From positions 26,679,501 to 26,743,500 of the forward strand of contig NC_087256.1 of the NCBI RefSeq assembly GCF_037042905.1: a stretch of 64,000 bases of DNA, read 5' to 3'. Positions 22,001 to 32,744 of this stretch are shown here, piece by piece. Source of the DNA: Lytechinus pictus (lineage: Eukaryota > Echinodermata > Echinoidea > Temnopleuroida > Toxopneustidae). The notes below the pieces were generated by a model. It was not told where the DNA came from. It was given only the letters and a program-made list of their open reading frames with translations, and did not search any database. The translations under genes and the position numbers were made by a program. Positions within the stretch are counted from its first letter, which is position 1; every line of letters starts with the position of its first letter.

Positions 22001-23520
22001 CTATGCAATTTCTGCATCCTGCTTTGTAAGTCATGCTTACATAATATCTTGCTTTGAAATCTACCTATCATAATGAAAGTAATAAAAGGTAATTTGACCA
22101 AAATTGCCCATGAGGTAACTCCGAACTTGTAGGAGCAAATAAATTCAAGTTATGAATGTATTTAGGGGGTACTTAGCTTCCCAGTATTCGGAAGAACAAA
22201 AGATTTAGAAAACCATTTCTTGTCATTATTGAATGATGTAAATTGTTCTTTAATATTATTGTTCCCTGTAAATGATCTCAGTATTGATAAAATCATGAAC
22301 CCTAGATGATAATGGTATTGATTTTATTACTTTTGATTTTCACTTTAATTTCTGAAATTGACAGGTTACTGCATCTTCCATTATTTTGAAAATGCTATCC
22401 AATTTAATTTTCCTGCTTTTCATCCTTTTTATTCTTGAAACTGCCGGAGTGGCAGATAACTTCAAATTCCATTCTCTGTATCAGATTTGTTTACTTTATA
22501 AATACCATATCATTCCCTTTCTGTTCTCTCGATCGTAGGGGTGGCATCGCACCCAAGAGCATCATTACAACGATACTTTAAACTTTGCCTTTTCTACGAT
22601 GGACTCGTTCTGCCTTGTGAAAGCCTTCTCCATATCTCAGATAGCTGGGGCTTTCTGTGATGCCGGGCAGAATTATAAGAACCTGATCGGATTGACCAAG
22701 AACCTTGGTAAACACTTGTTTCATTATTTCATCAAATACATAGGCCTTTTTTTGTGTGTGATAGTTTCTCATCTCAGGGATGGATCCAGGGGGAGGCCCT
22801 AAGCCCCTAGATCCATTTTTCTGTTTTGCTTGTTGTTACATTTTGTAACTTGTTTTTTTTTTTTTTATTGCTTTGCAGAAGGGCTATGTACATCTGCAGC
22901 CACCCCCCCCCCCCTCCCTATCAATTCTGGATATGCCCTACGGTCATTCATCGCCCAATTTGCTGTCATGCACTAAACAATTTTTTGTTAAATCTAGATA
23001 TAGCTTTCATTCTGCTATTTTGTGTTTAAGTTTGAAGGATGAGGTTCAAACATTGTTTCTGTCTCTGATATATCTGAACCTGACATGTTAATACTACTAG
23101 TATTATAATTGTATGCTACAATGTACATACCTGGGAGGGATCATTTCAGGAAAGGACTTGTTGGATGTTTTATCCGACAGTATGTTTTATCTGACAGTTA
23201 CCATAGGAACTGTGCTTGTCAGCCAGTCAAACCCAGGGAAATTTGTCAGATCTGACCGTAACTTTTCGCACGAGACATGCTGATGAAATGCTTTCCTGAG
23301 CCTTCACCTGCTTGAAGGAGCACAAGTCCCAACTAGTTTAACCTAGTAAAGCGATAATATAATCTTATTACTAAATTAACAACATGTATACCATTCAACT
23401 TTGACATATTATATTGTTCTTTGCTCCTGTTTTATTTCCTTCTACTTTGTCCCAAAAGGTATGGACTTCACTCAGCATACAGTCAGCGGATGTCCACCAC
23501 CGAATCCACTCTTCAAGTAA
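19052..23520 (+). CDS. Secreted cysteine-rich protein of unknown function, 166 aa
   Basis: Six coding exons: 19052-19157, 20026-20058, 20366-20416, 21280-21359, 22539-22707 and 23459-23520 (TAA at the end). Phases are consistent and all splice sites are GT/AG. Residues 1-21 form a clear signal peptide (KR, then a hydrophobic run rich in L, V and G). A cysteine cluster follows (C22, C27, C32, C35, C39, C40; core GTCGNACC), then a domain of about 120 residues with C115, C130 and C158, a HHYNDT stretch with an N-glycosylation sequon at N101, and the motif AFSISQIAGAFCDAGQNYKN. Nine cysteines in the mature chain suggest disulfides and an extracellular role. I have an impression, not a verified match, that similar GTCGNACC...DAGQNYKN proteins occur in other marine eukaryotes; I know no function. 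The ATG is the first after a likely acceptor at 18997-18998, so a non-coding exon lies upstream. Confidence 0.85.
19220..19350. repeat. (ACT)n / (AATA)n microsatellite in intron 1 of the secreted-protein gene
   Basis: ACTACTACT passes into ATAATAAT and then AAATAAATAAAT-type repeats. Confidence 0.9.
20714..21197. mobile_element. Palindromic element, ends AAGGTGGTTTCAGACCGCCTCG
   Basis: Lies in intron 3 of the secreted-protein gene. The right end is CGAGGCGGTTTGAAACCACCTT. Inside, the word AGGTATTTTCTGATCGGGAA and its complement form a tight hairpin near 20750-20795. Non-coding. Confidence 0.8.
21420..21645 (+). pseudogene. LINE reverse-transcriptase C-terminal remnant
   Basis: The frame 21534-21645 reads FFISAPKLWNNLPFDIR...SSIRQSMNGFIPS and a stop, the usual C-terminal signature (APKLWNSLP) of jockey/CR1-type LINE ORF2. 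Upstream bases continue the similarity in shifted frames. Confidence 0.7.
23140..23305. mobile_element. Family F MITE, copy 3
   Basis: TTTCAGGAAAGGACTTG...GTCAGATCTGACCG...GATGAAATGC, diverged. GTTACCATAGGAAC at 23197-23210. Lies in the last intron of the secreted-protein gene. Confidence 0.65.
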
Positions 23521-25200
23521 ACCAGGGAAATCTTCATCAGATCAGAGGCATAATCCAAGAACAAATACATCTTTATTAAATTGAATAGCTGGATGAATAT
23601 TTTCAATACTCTTCATTCAGTTTTGAGTAGTTCACATCATGACGTGGTTCAGCAGGTATGTGTTTAACAAAATACCTGACTACCACAGTTACCGTTTTCA
23701 TTTTTTCATTTGCCTGAAACTGAAAGAATGTTATTATTGTGGATTTATCCCATGATTTATTTCTTCCTTGCATTTCCTTGTGCTATATGTTACAGCTATG
23801 GAACATTTCTAGAAATGTTCTTCTATTGTCCCTTGCTCAACTCAGTTGTAGAAGTTTTATATAATAACTATGCAAAACATGGATTTACACATCATGTGAA
23901 GTTCAACTTTCATCATTAATTTGCAGTTTTTGGAAGATTCAGGTAATCATTGCATAACTACAGAGAATTATTTTATTTCATGAAAAAAAAAATGTTTTCA
24001 GAACCTTAAGAGATTATTTCATACATTCCCTTTTCTCTGCATGAGATAGATAGATCAGAGCCAATCTTTGTTTTCATTCATAGCACAATGCACAAACAAG
24101 AAACGGATAGCTGTTTTACGATACACCTCAGGTCATAGTGGGTATCATTTATCATGAAAAATTCCATTTCATGCTCTCACTGTTTTTATATATGTACAAC
24201 AAACAAAGATTCTAGTTTTTATACAGAATCTTTTATTTTGTATACAATTGTCTCTGTCACTGTTGATTATGTCATATGTCAGTATGAGTTTATATGATAT
24301 ACAGTGCATCTGAGAAAAAAAGAAAACCGGGATTCCAATGTCTTTCTTCTTCTTCAAATGAATTATATCTAATTTACATAATCATATAATTCAATTATTC
24401 CTCTTTATTTTGATACCTAATATGTGACAAACACTTCATGCATTAATGAGCAAAATGAGTTTGAAATTTTCATGTCAAAACCAGGTAGCACAGAGAATTT
24501 GGACAAGATTGGTTCATGATACAACAAACATGCTTATTTCTTTTGTATTCGTTGTTAAGATTCTCTCACTGATCGTGAAATGAGAAAGGATTCAGATTCA
24601 CATGTGAGTTTCTGCCAAATCATTTCTGATATACCTCAGTATTTTATTGTTTGTAATCTTCCATGCGTGAACGATGTGCTAAGCTGTTGGTTTCAAATTA
24701 GAGATGAGATTCCACTCTCACCATGAGTATCAGATTTATAGTAAAAACATAATTGTGAAATCTATCTCTGAAAACGGTTTCCTTTTTTGTGGGACGCACT
24801 GTATAGTTAAGGTCTTGATTATTTGATAATTAATACTCACAGCTGTAGTTCTAGTTATTAACGTCTTTCCTGAAAATCAGTACTAATTTCTATGAGGAAT
24901 AATGAATGTATATTTCAAAAATACTTCTAAAAAATGAGTGATCTTTCATCCGTCCAACAAAGTGAATATGTACATACTAGTATTTACCAATAGAAACTAC
25001 AAATTATTATTGTTATTTTTCATTTTCCTTTAATTGTTCTGGGATTATTTTAAGATCTATCTAAATGATATTTGAAATGATTTTGCATGTGGTTTACCAA
25101 AATAACAGTTCATGAAAAAAGGGCATTTACCTTAAAATCTTTTTTACGAATAATAACACTAGTATTTTTAGCTGGGTCTGATGGTTACTTTTTTATTTAA
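23521..25200. other. 3' UTR and intergenic, no further gene seen
   Basis: Follows the secreted-protein stop. Apart from a TA-flanked element (24302-24801) it is AT-rich and without recognisable coding. Confidence 0.6.
24302..24801. mobile_element. TA-flanked element, family H (CAGTGCATCTGAGAAAAAAAG), copy 1
   Basis: The left end CAGTGCATCTGAG and right end TTTGTGGGACGCACTG sit between TA dinucleotides (24300-24301, 24802-24803), as for Tc1/mariner-type non-autonomous elements. 500 bases, non-coding. Confidence 0.8.
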
Positions 25201-25769
25201 AGGGATGGTCCGGGCTGAAAATATATCTTAATACATAGAGTAGAATTTACTGAGCAAAATGCCAAAAATTTCATCAAAATCGGATAACAAATAATAAAGT
25301 TAGTGAAGTTTAAAGTTTAGCAATATTTTGTGAAAACAGTAATCATGAATTAGGTGGGCTGATGATGTCACATCTCCACTTTCCGTTTTCTTATGTTATT
25401 ACATAAAATCATATTTATCATTATTTCATACTTGTGTGAATAATATGTCTCCCTTATAATGAAATAAGTTGCAGCAATAAATATCTAATGCACTAAATCA
25501 GTTGTCAATCCAATTTTTCTAGTTCTTGGAGGAAAAAAATTGAATAAACCTAATTTCATATAATAAAATACACAAGAACAAGTGGAGATGTGACATCATC
25601 AGCCCACCTAAATAATATTCATGATGACTGTTTTCACAAAATATTGCTAAAATTTAGAATTCAATAACTTTTTATTTGTTATCCGATTTTGATGAAATTT
25701 TCGGCATTTTGCTCAGTGAATTCTACTCTATTTATTAAGCTATAAATACTTTCAGCCCGGACCAACCCT
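25201..25769. mobile_element. Family B TTAA element, copy 2
   Basis: AGGGATGGTCCGGGC...GGACCAACCCT with TTAA at 25197-25200 and 25770-25773. The full palindromic interior is present. Confidence 0.9.
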
Positions 25770-25773
25770 TTAA

Positions 25774-26336
25774 TAAAGCATAGATGCGTTTGGAGTGCAC
25801 TCGGTGCACTTTTGAATCTGTCTTCATTTCTACAATAAACATACACTGAAGGGATATAGGGACCATGGTACATAGACAAAGGAAAATCTAGCTCATATTT
25901 CAAGCCAGATAATTACATGTATAGCAAGCACATAATAAAAATCGGAATCAAAACTAATTTGTCAAATGTTTATTGAATCTGTCTACTTCTATAGATCTTC
26001 AACTGATTAACAACTGTAAACCATATGCTGTAGGAGCAAACATCTTGTGTGGTTTTATTTAACCAACTAACACATTGAACTTTTTAAAAAGTCATTTTTT
26101 ATTTTATGTGAAGAGTAGTTTAATGATTACTGTATATGTTTGAATATTTCTTTAAATCATATCATATGTCAAAGCCCCCCACTTTTTCCAAAAGTCGTGT
26201 ACAAAAAAAAAGCCATCTGATTGTGATTTTGTGCATGGTGAGCCCCCCCCCCTCCCCCTTTAAAAACTCTTCTGTGGCCCCTGAAGACTATCATGTAATG
26301 TATTAATCTATCATGCTTGCCCTTAAAGGCTTAACA
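25774..26336. other. Intergenic, no gene seen
   Basis: Includes part of a G/C-rich hairpin family near 26170-26290 (CCCCCCACTTTTTCC...CTGTGGCCCCTG). Confidence 0.55.
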
Positions 26337-26340
26337 TTAA

Positions 26341-26909
26341 AGGTCAAGTCCACCCGAGAGAAATGTTGATTTGAATAAATAGAGAAAAATCAAACTAGTA
26401 TGATACTGAAATTTTCATCAAAATCGGATGTAAAATAAGAAAGTTATGACATTTTAAGTTTCGCTTAGTCTTCACAAAACAGTGATATGCAAATGAGAGT
26501 CGATGATGTCCATCACTCACTATTTCTTTTGTTTTTTATTGTCTGAATTATACAATATTTCATTTTTTACAGATTTGACAGTAAGGACCAACTTCACTGA
26601 ACCATAAAAACAATGCTAATTCCACATATTTAGGGAGGATTTTATCTTTGATTCACTTGACAATGAGGAGAAAATTAGAATATTTCATACTTCATGTAAT
26701 GAAATACAAAAGAAATAGTGAGTGGATGACGTCATCAGTCTCATTTGCATACCACCCAGGATGTGTATAACTGTTTTGTGAAATTAAGCGAAACTTTAAA
26801 ATGTCATAATTTTCTTATTTTACAGCAGATTTTGATGAAATTTTCAGTGTTATGTTTGTTGGATTTATCTCTTTATTCAAATCAATTTTTGTTGGGGTGG
26901 ACTTGTCCT
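26341..26909. mobile_element. Family A TTAA element, complete copy
   Basis: AGGTCAAGTCCACC...GGTGGACTTGTCCT with TTAA at 26337-26340 and 26910-26913. It contains an exact CRE palindrome TGACGTCA at 26727-26734. Confidence 0.9.
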
Positions 26910-26913
26910 TTAA

Positions 26914-27608
26914 TCAAATACATATCCTGGAACTTGAATTGATTAGAAAAAAATGTGTTATTAGTTTTACAATGATCAATGATTATTTGCTGTAAATAAA
27001 ATGTCTAGATATATCTATTTAGCCTATAAGAGAATAGATATTGGAAAGTTTATAATTCATGTATTAAAGAGTATGATCTTTGTGATACTTTTTATAAATT
27101 ATGTTGATGTGATCTCAAACAGTATCCTAAATTGGTTTGTAGTGATAGAATTTAAACCTGTAACATTTAATACAAATAATTTGTTAATAAAACATGAAAC
27201 GTAATAATTCTCTCAAAGATTTCTCGTCTGCACATTTATCAAAAGTGGTGGTAATTCATACGAGTTAAAAGCTGTGGGTAACTTTCGGTGCTAAGCCATC
27301 TTGATCACCAAAATCCCTGTAAATTTACAAGAACTTGACAATGTGAAGGCCTACAAATTACATGTTAATTTTTTTTTCTGCCTTCATACCAACCCAAGCC
27401 TGATACTCTCTTCACCCCCCCCCCTCCTTTCTCAGCTATTCTTGACCCCACCTCCCTCTCTCTCTCTTTCTTCATCCCTCCCACTATCTCTTCCTCTATA
27501 TTTATTACTGTCTGTTTTTATCTACCCACCTCTCAGGTACCCCCCCACCCTTTCCCATTTTGTCTTTCTCTCTCCCTCCCTCACTGTTTGTCAATCTGTC
27601 TGTCTCGA
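26914..27608. other. Intergenic, no gene seen; pyrimidine-rich 27400-27600
   Basis: AT-rich, then C/T-rich simple sequence with a C run at 27415-27424. Confidence 0.6.
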
Positions 27609-28163
27609 AGGAGAATGAAACCCTTGAAACCAGCTGAATCCATATCAAAGAGAAAAATCAAAGAAACATATTGTTGAAAGTTTGAGGAAGATTGAATGAA
27701 TAATAAGAAAGTTATAAGCATTTGAATGTCGAGATCACTAATGCCATGTAGATCCTCCATTGGCAATGCGACCAAGATCTGTGATGTCACACACGTTGAA
27801 CTCCCTCATTACTTTAGTACTTATTTCACTTATATTCTCACTTTTATAGAGTCTATCACAAGGTGAGGTGTTCTCTTCATGAGCTGACAAGTACAGAGGT
27901 TTCACAACACTTTGAATCGTTTCAAAAAGATATGTTTTGGGGTATATTTTCAGTGTCCAAAAGGGGAGAGTTGTTCATCTGTGACATCATAGATCTTGGT
28001 CGCATTGGCAATGGGAGGATCTCCATAGCATTAGTGATCTCGACATTCAAATGCTCATAACTCTTCTATTGCTAGTCCTAATTTACTCAAACTTTTGTTG
28101 ATCTTATTCTTTGATTTTTCTGCTTTCACAAAAGCTAACTTGCTCCAAGAGTTTCATTCTCCT
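27609..28163. mobile_element. TTAA-type palindromic element, family D
   Basis: AGGAGAATGAAACC...GTTTCATTCTCCT with TTAA at the right (28164-28167) and TCGA at the left. Inner arms pair ATGTCGAGATCACTAATG with its complement. Non-coding. Confidence 0.85.
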
Positions 28164-28167
28164 TTAA

Positions 28168-29121
28168 CTACCCATGTATCACTCCAATGGGGCATTACAA
28201 GAAACTTGCAACTGATTGCAACTCAATTTAGGTCCAAAAGGCAATCATGAATAGGTAAATTTTGAATTGAATTTGCAAGTTTGCAATCGATTGCAAAGAT
28301 TTTCTTGCTTCTGTTTCAATTACTCTGGTTTCCCATCTCACCTCAGCATTTTACAAAAATGACTAAGTAATCAATGTATTCACATGATGTGATATCAAAT
28401 TGTTATTTAAAAAACAAAATTAATACATATCAAAAAAGGTATACGTGTATAAGCTCTTAAGGTGTAAAATATTCAAAATACATTATATATATTCCATAAT
28501 ACTGACAAATTTGTACAAAATTGTTCATCCATGAATAAATGCAGCTTAATTTCTTTTGTAAACTATATTACTCATTAACTTAGTATGGGAATTTTTAACA
28601 TTAAAAATATGAAGCAATGCGAATAACAAAAAATGCTATTTTGTCAATAATAATAACAATGATGACAACGATGCAATTGCACCTTCACTTGGGGAATATT
28701 GTATGATTATAAGGCACACAGAAATCAAACAAGTTCACAGTGCAAACAGAATATTAAAATTAACACTTCAACACACCTCATGAATAATAGAATTGAAGAC
28801 AAAATAATGAGCAAATGTCAATTAAATGAAAACAAAAACAAAACGGACGACTTTTTAACTAAGGGACTCACCTGGCAAGAGGTATCACATTACAGAGAAT
28901 GTCAATATTCTCAAAACTATTCCCTTACCATTCTTGAATTAATAGAATAAGAGGTACATGTAGATCACTTTATTACAAGATTTGTCCCCAAAACATTTTA
29001 CACTTTGTACTTCATATACATGATAGACACCTGTAAATGCAAGTCTTACATGACACATGTTACAATGAATCCATCACCTGTCAAAAAAAAAAAATACATA
29101 GGCCTACTTCCATTTCTTTTT
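28168..29121. other. Intergenic, no gene seen
   Basis: AT-rich. The 83-residue frame at 28699-28950 has no recognisable feature. Confidence 0.55.
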
Positions 29122-29123
29122 TA

Positions 29124-29337
29124 CAGTGGTGCTCAAAAGTTAGTGAACCCCACCAGAAAGTGTTCAAGTTCTGCCATATTTTAGATATTTAATTGTGAAG
29201 TCAGGTGATAAAATATTATATTCAATAAAATGTGTTTCTTTGGGCTTGCTGAACATTGTAGTGATGTTGTCTACATTCAACACTCGGCATGAAGGTGTCC
29301 ATTTTGTGGTGGGGTTCACTACCTTTTAGCACAACTG
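29124..29337. mobile_element. Tc1/mariner-type MITE
   Basis: Inverted ends CAGTGGTGCTCAAAAGTTAG and CTTTTAGCACAACTG flanked by TA (29122-29123, 29338-29339). The second pair AGTGAACCCCACC/GGTGGGGTTCACT is typical of Tc1-like termini. 214 bases. Confidence 0.9.
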
Positions 29338-29339
29338 TA

Positions 29340-30484
29340 TATCTGGTATTATTTTTAACAGAATTTCCATTTACATTTTTAGCAGTTACATGCAGTAGCA
29401 CCCTCAAAATATATTGTTCTTTATTGGCCTACGGCTGAAGTTCAGAGTAGTGAATTCATTGATCAAAACAATACTGTGCATAATGATTGTTCATTTATCA
29501 CTACTTACAATGCTACATGAATTATGTTATTTTTATACTCTATTCTATAAAAAAAAAAGAGAATTTTACGAGATTGAATATTTTCTGGCAAGCTAAAAAT
29601 AAAAAAAACATGTACCCTATAAGTGCCGAAAAACTCGGTATACATGTATACTTTTGCTAGAATCAGCTAGATCAACACAATTATTTCATTGTTCATCATT
29701 TTAGAAGAAACTTGTTGCATGAAGCTTTCTAAAATACAATTCACATACAGTGTGTATTTCCAAGGTCAGGAGAACAACTTTTGTAAATGTAATTCCTAAC
29801 CTATACTGAATTTCCGCTAAACCATACTTTTGTCCGGTATTGTACGCATTACAACTATGGCTTGAACTAAATTGCATCATTTTCAAGTGTCGGTGAGAGC
29901 TAAATGATCAGATGAAAAACACATTTAAAAAAAAGTGTTGCTCAGATAACAGACAATAACAATACCTCATAATACTGCAAAGCAGATTTGGTAGAAGTAG
30001 AAAATCCTAAAGTACTTTGTGCATACAATGTCCATTTACATCAACCACAAAAAATTAATACCGGTACTTCCCAGTGTAAATAAACAAAGTATTGAGTGTC
30101 ATTCTTACTGATTTAAAAATACTGGATTGCAATACAAATAGTGACCCTGTATCAAAGTCTCAAATAAGGTCCCCATGCTGCTGTACTTTGGCAAAAGGAA
30201 GCAAGGTACAAAAGTATCATTTGTTGTAAATGAGCAATGTGTGTTCGTCATCTACATAGGCGTCAATGCAATTTAACAACATATTTTTCTTCAATATCTT
30301 TCCATAGAATGATCATTTCTTCCCCAAATTTTGCCTGAACGTGCAACATACAAAGGGTGTTTCAGAAACAACAATAACTTCAATTTGACTAATGTGTCAC
30401 CTGCTTCCTTTTGCCAAAGTTGAGCAGCATATTTTTTATGGGCTTCTGAAAAGTATTGCCATCAAAAGGTTTGCAAGGCAACAA
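29340..30484. other. Intergenic, no gene seen
   Basis: AT-rich. CACTTTGGCAAAAGGAAGCA-like and TGCTTCCTTTTGCCAAAGTT words near 30186 and 30402 form an inverted pair, possibly another MITE. Confidence 0.5.
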
Positions 30485-30488
30485 TTAA

Positions 30489-30881
30489 AGGGATGGTCCA
30501 GGCTGAAAATATTTATATCTTAATTTTTGTCATTATTTCATACTTGTGTGAATAATATGTCTCCCTTATAATGAAATAAGTTGCAGCAATAGATATCTAA
30601 TGTACTAAATCAGTTTTCAATCCAATTTTTCTAGTTCTTGGAGGAAAAAAATTGAATAAACCTAATTTCATATAATAAAATACAAAAGAACAAGTGGGGA
30701 TGTGACATCATCAGCCGACCTAATGAATATCCATGACAACTGTTTTCACAAAATATTGTTAAACTTTAAAATTCAATAACTTTGTTATTTGTTATCCGAT
30801 TTGATGAAATTTTCGGCATTTTGCTCAGTGAATTCTATTCAATTTATTTAGCTATAAATACTTTCAGCCCGGACCATCCCT
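30489..30881. mobile_element. Family B TTAA element, copy 3, internally deleted
   Basis: Both termini and both TTAA (30485-30488, 30882-30885) are kept, but about 180 bases of the left arm are missing. Confidence 0.85.
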
Positions 30882-30936
30882 TTAATGAGACCAAAGTCTC
30901 CTCCAGGTCAAAGCTAACAGTAACAAGCATACATCT

Positions 30937-31206
30937 GGGCCCCGTCTTACAAAGAGTTACGCTTGATCCAATCAATCGTGACTATGGAAATCCATCAGTG
31001 TGTCATAATTTTTTCTACAGGAAATTTGCAAAATGTCCTTTGTAAACAAAGGGGATCTCATCAAATTGTCAAGAAAACAATTAAATATATTATACATTAT
31101 ACCTATAATTTTTTTTAAACTAACATGCATTTGAGATGTGGGCGTTGCTGGCTTTCCATAGTTGTGATTGATTGGATCAATCGTAACTCTTTGTAAGACG
31201 GGGCCC
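30937..31206. mobile_element. Family G MITE, copy 2
   Basis: GGGCCCCGTCTTACAAAGAG and its inverted copy CTCTTTGTAAGACGGGGCCC. It directly abuts copy 3. Confidence 0.85.
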
Positions 31207-31207
31207 A

Positions 31208-31483
31208 GGGCTCCGTCTTACAAAGAGTTACAATTGATCCAATCAATCTCAAATGTATGGAAATCCATCCATAGCATAATTTTTTTTTTCTACAGGAAAT
31301 TTGCACAATCTCAATAGTAAAGAGAGAAACACATTGAATCTTCAAGAGAACGATGAATGTATGAATATACATCATATCCAGAAAACATTGTGAAAATTGC
31401 ATTTTAGACTATGGTGACAATGCTGGACATCCATAGCTGTGGTTGATCGGATCAATCACATCCCTTTGTGAGACAGAGCCCTG
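31208..31483. mobile_element. Family G MITE, copy 3, head-to-tail with copy 2
   Basis: GGGCTCCGTCTTACAAAGAG...CCCTTTGTGAGACAGAGCCC, diverged from its neighbour. Confidence 0.8.
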
Positions 31484-31514
31484 GATTCTTAATCTATTCT
31501 CCCAGTTCAAGGGA

Positions 31515-31840
31515 CAAGTGCGCTTTAATCTGTGGTCTTGCGGTTCTTGTTCTTAAGTGCTTTGATCTTTGGTCTTGCGATTCTTGTTCTATAGAGTTTT
31601 GATCTGTGGTCTTGAGAGTTTCTGTTGCAAATAGATTGCATTCATGGTCTTGTAATCTCTGTTGAGAAGTGGATCTGTGATCTTGCAAATTTTGTTTTAA
31701 AGTGCTTAGATCTGTGGTCATTTTAATTTTTGTTCTGAAGAGATTTGATTTGCGGTCTTGTTAATTTTTGTTCTAAAGAGTTTTGATCTTTGGTCTTGTT
31801 AATTTTTGTTCTAAATAGCTTTGAGCTGTGGTCTTGTGCT
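31515..31840. repeat. Minisatellite of about 41 bases, ~8 units
   Basis: The unit resembles TTTGATCTGTGGTCTTG then TTAATTTTTGTTCTAAAGAG, with drift between units. A 75-residue minus frame is a by-product. Confidence 0.85.
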
Positions 31841-32018
31841 TGACATGACTAATGGATACCTAATGAAGATCAGTTCCAGGAAGCTGCAATTAATTCTAGT
31901 GTGTCTAATGCATCACAATGTTCCATCTTTCCAGAAATTCTTCAGTAATGTCATAATCAAAATCAAAGTTACCCTTTTGAGTTTCAGACCTAATAAACCA
32001 TACAGACCTCACAGTCAT

Positions 32019-32310
32019 TGGCCCGTATTCTTAAGTCAGGATTACCTATAAAGGCAAAAGTCTAACTCGGTGCTAAACTTGTGAGAAACCGAAAGTAAAA
32101 AAAAAAATTAGCATTGTATATCTCATTATGCTCTTTCACCATGTTGAAATGGCAAAGCAAATAAATTCAGCTATTATTCCCAGAGTCTTGATTGATTTGT
32201 GACGGATGAGCTGACAAATCGAACTCTTAGAGATTTATGTCACAATTGGCTATCCATAGTTAAACTACAACTTTAGACCAGAGTTTATAGTAGTTAAGAA
32301 TACAGGCCAA
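32019..32310. mobile_element. Palindromic MITE, ends TTGGCCCGTATTCTTAA
   Basis: The right end is TTAAGAATACAGGCCAA, with inner CTAACTCGGT/GACCAGAGTT arms. Non-coding; downstream of the C6orf163-like gene. Confidence 0.8.
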
Positions 32311-32738
32311 TGTATTAGTAACTGATTTTGAATAGACATCACAGTACAACACATTCATATAAAACATTGGTAACAGAAATACCATTTTAGCAAGGATTTT
32401 GCCAATAGTTCGGTCCCGACTCCAAGTAGACGTAGACGCAGATTCTTGACATTGTGGGATACTAAGGGATTTTTCGGAGCAGTCTTTTTAAGACAATTTT
32501 GGAGGGTTTTGCACATATCGCTTCTAATCCACTGATCATTGTTGTTCAAGTACTACTTCATATTAACTGAAGGTTTTCCTTGAGCAAGTAGTGAAGAAGA
32601 GCTCACAGGACCCTTTGTCGTCTGAGTGCCTAGGACTGAAACATCTAGGCTAACTCTTGGCAACTGTGGCCATCTTTCTGCCACCGGCTTTCGGTGTTCT
32701 CTCTCATAAAGGCAACTGTCCTGATCTGACCTGAAGTG

Positions 32739-32744
32739 TTTATT
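32739..32744 (-). promoter_or_regulatory. AATAAA poly(A) signal overlapping the stop codon
   Basis: The end of the C6orf163-like frame reads CTGTAATAAACAC, so AATAAA begins inside the TAA stop. If used, the 3' UTR would be only some 15-30 bases. Confidence 0.45.

Noticed and set aside
31494-31721. 75-residue minus frame rich in Q, T and D
   Set aside because: By-product of the 41-base minisatellite.
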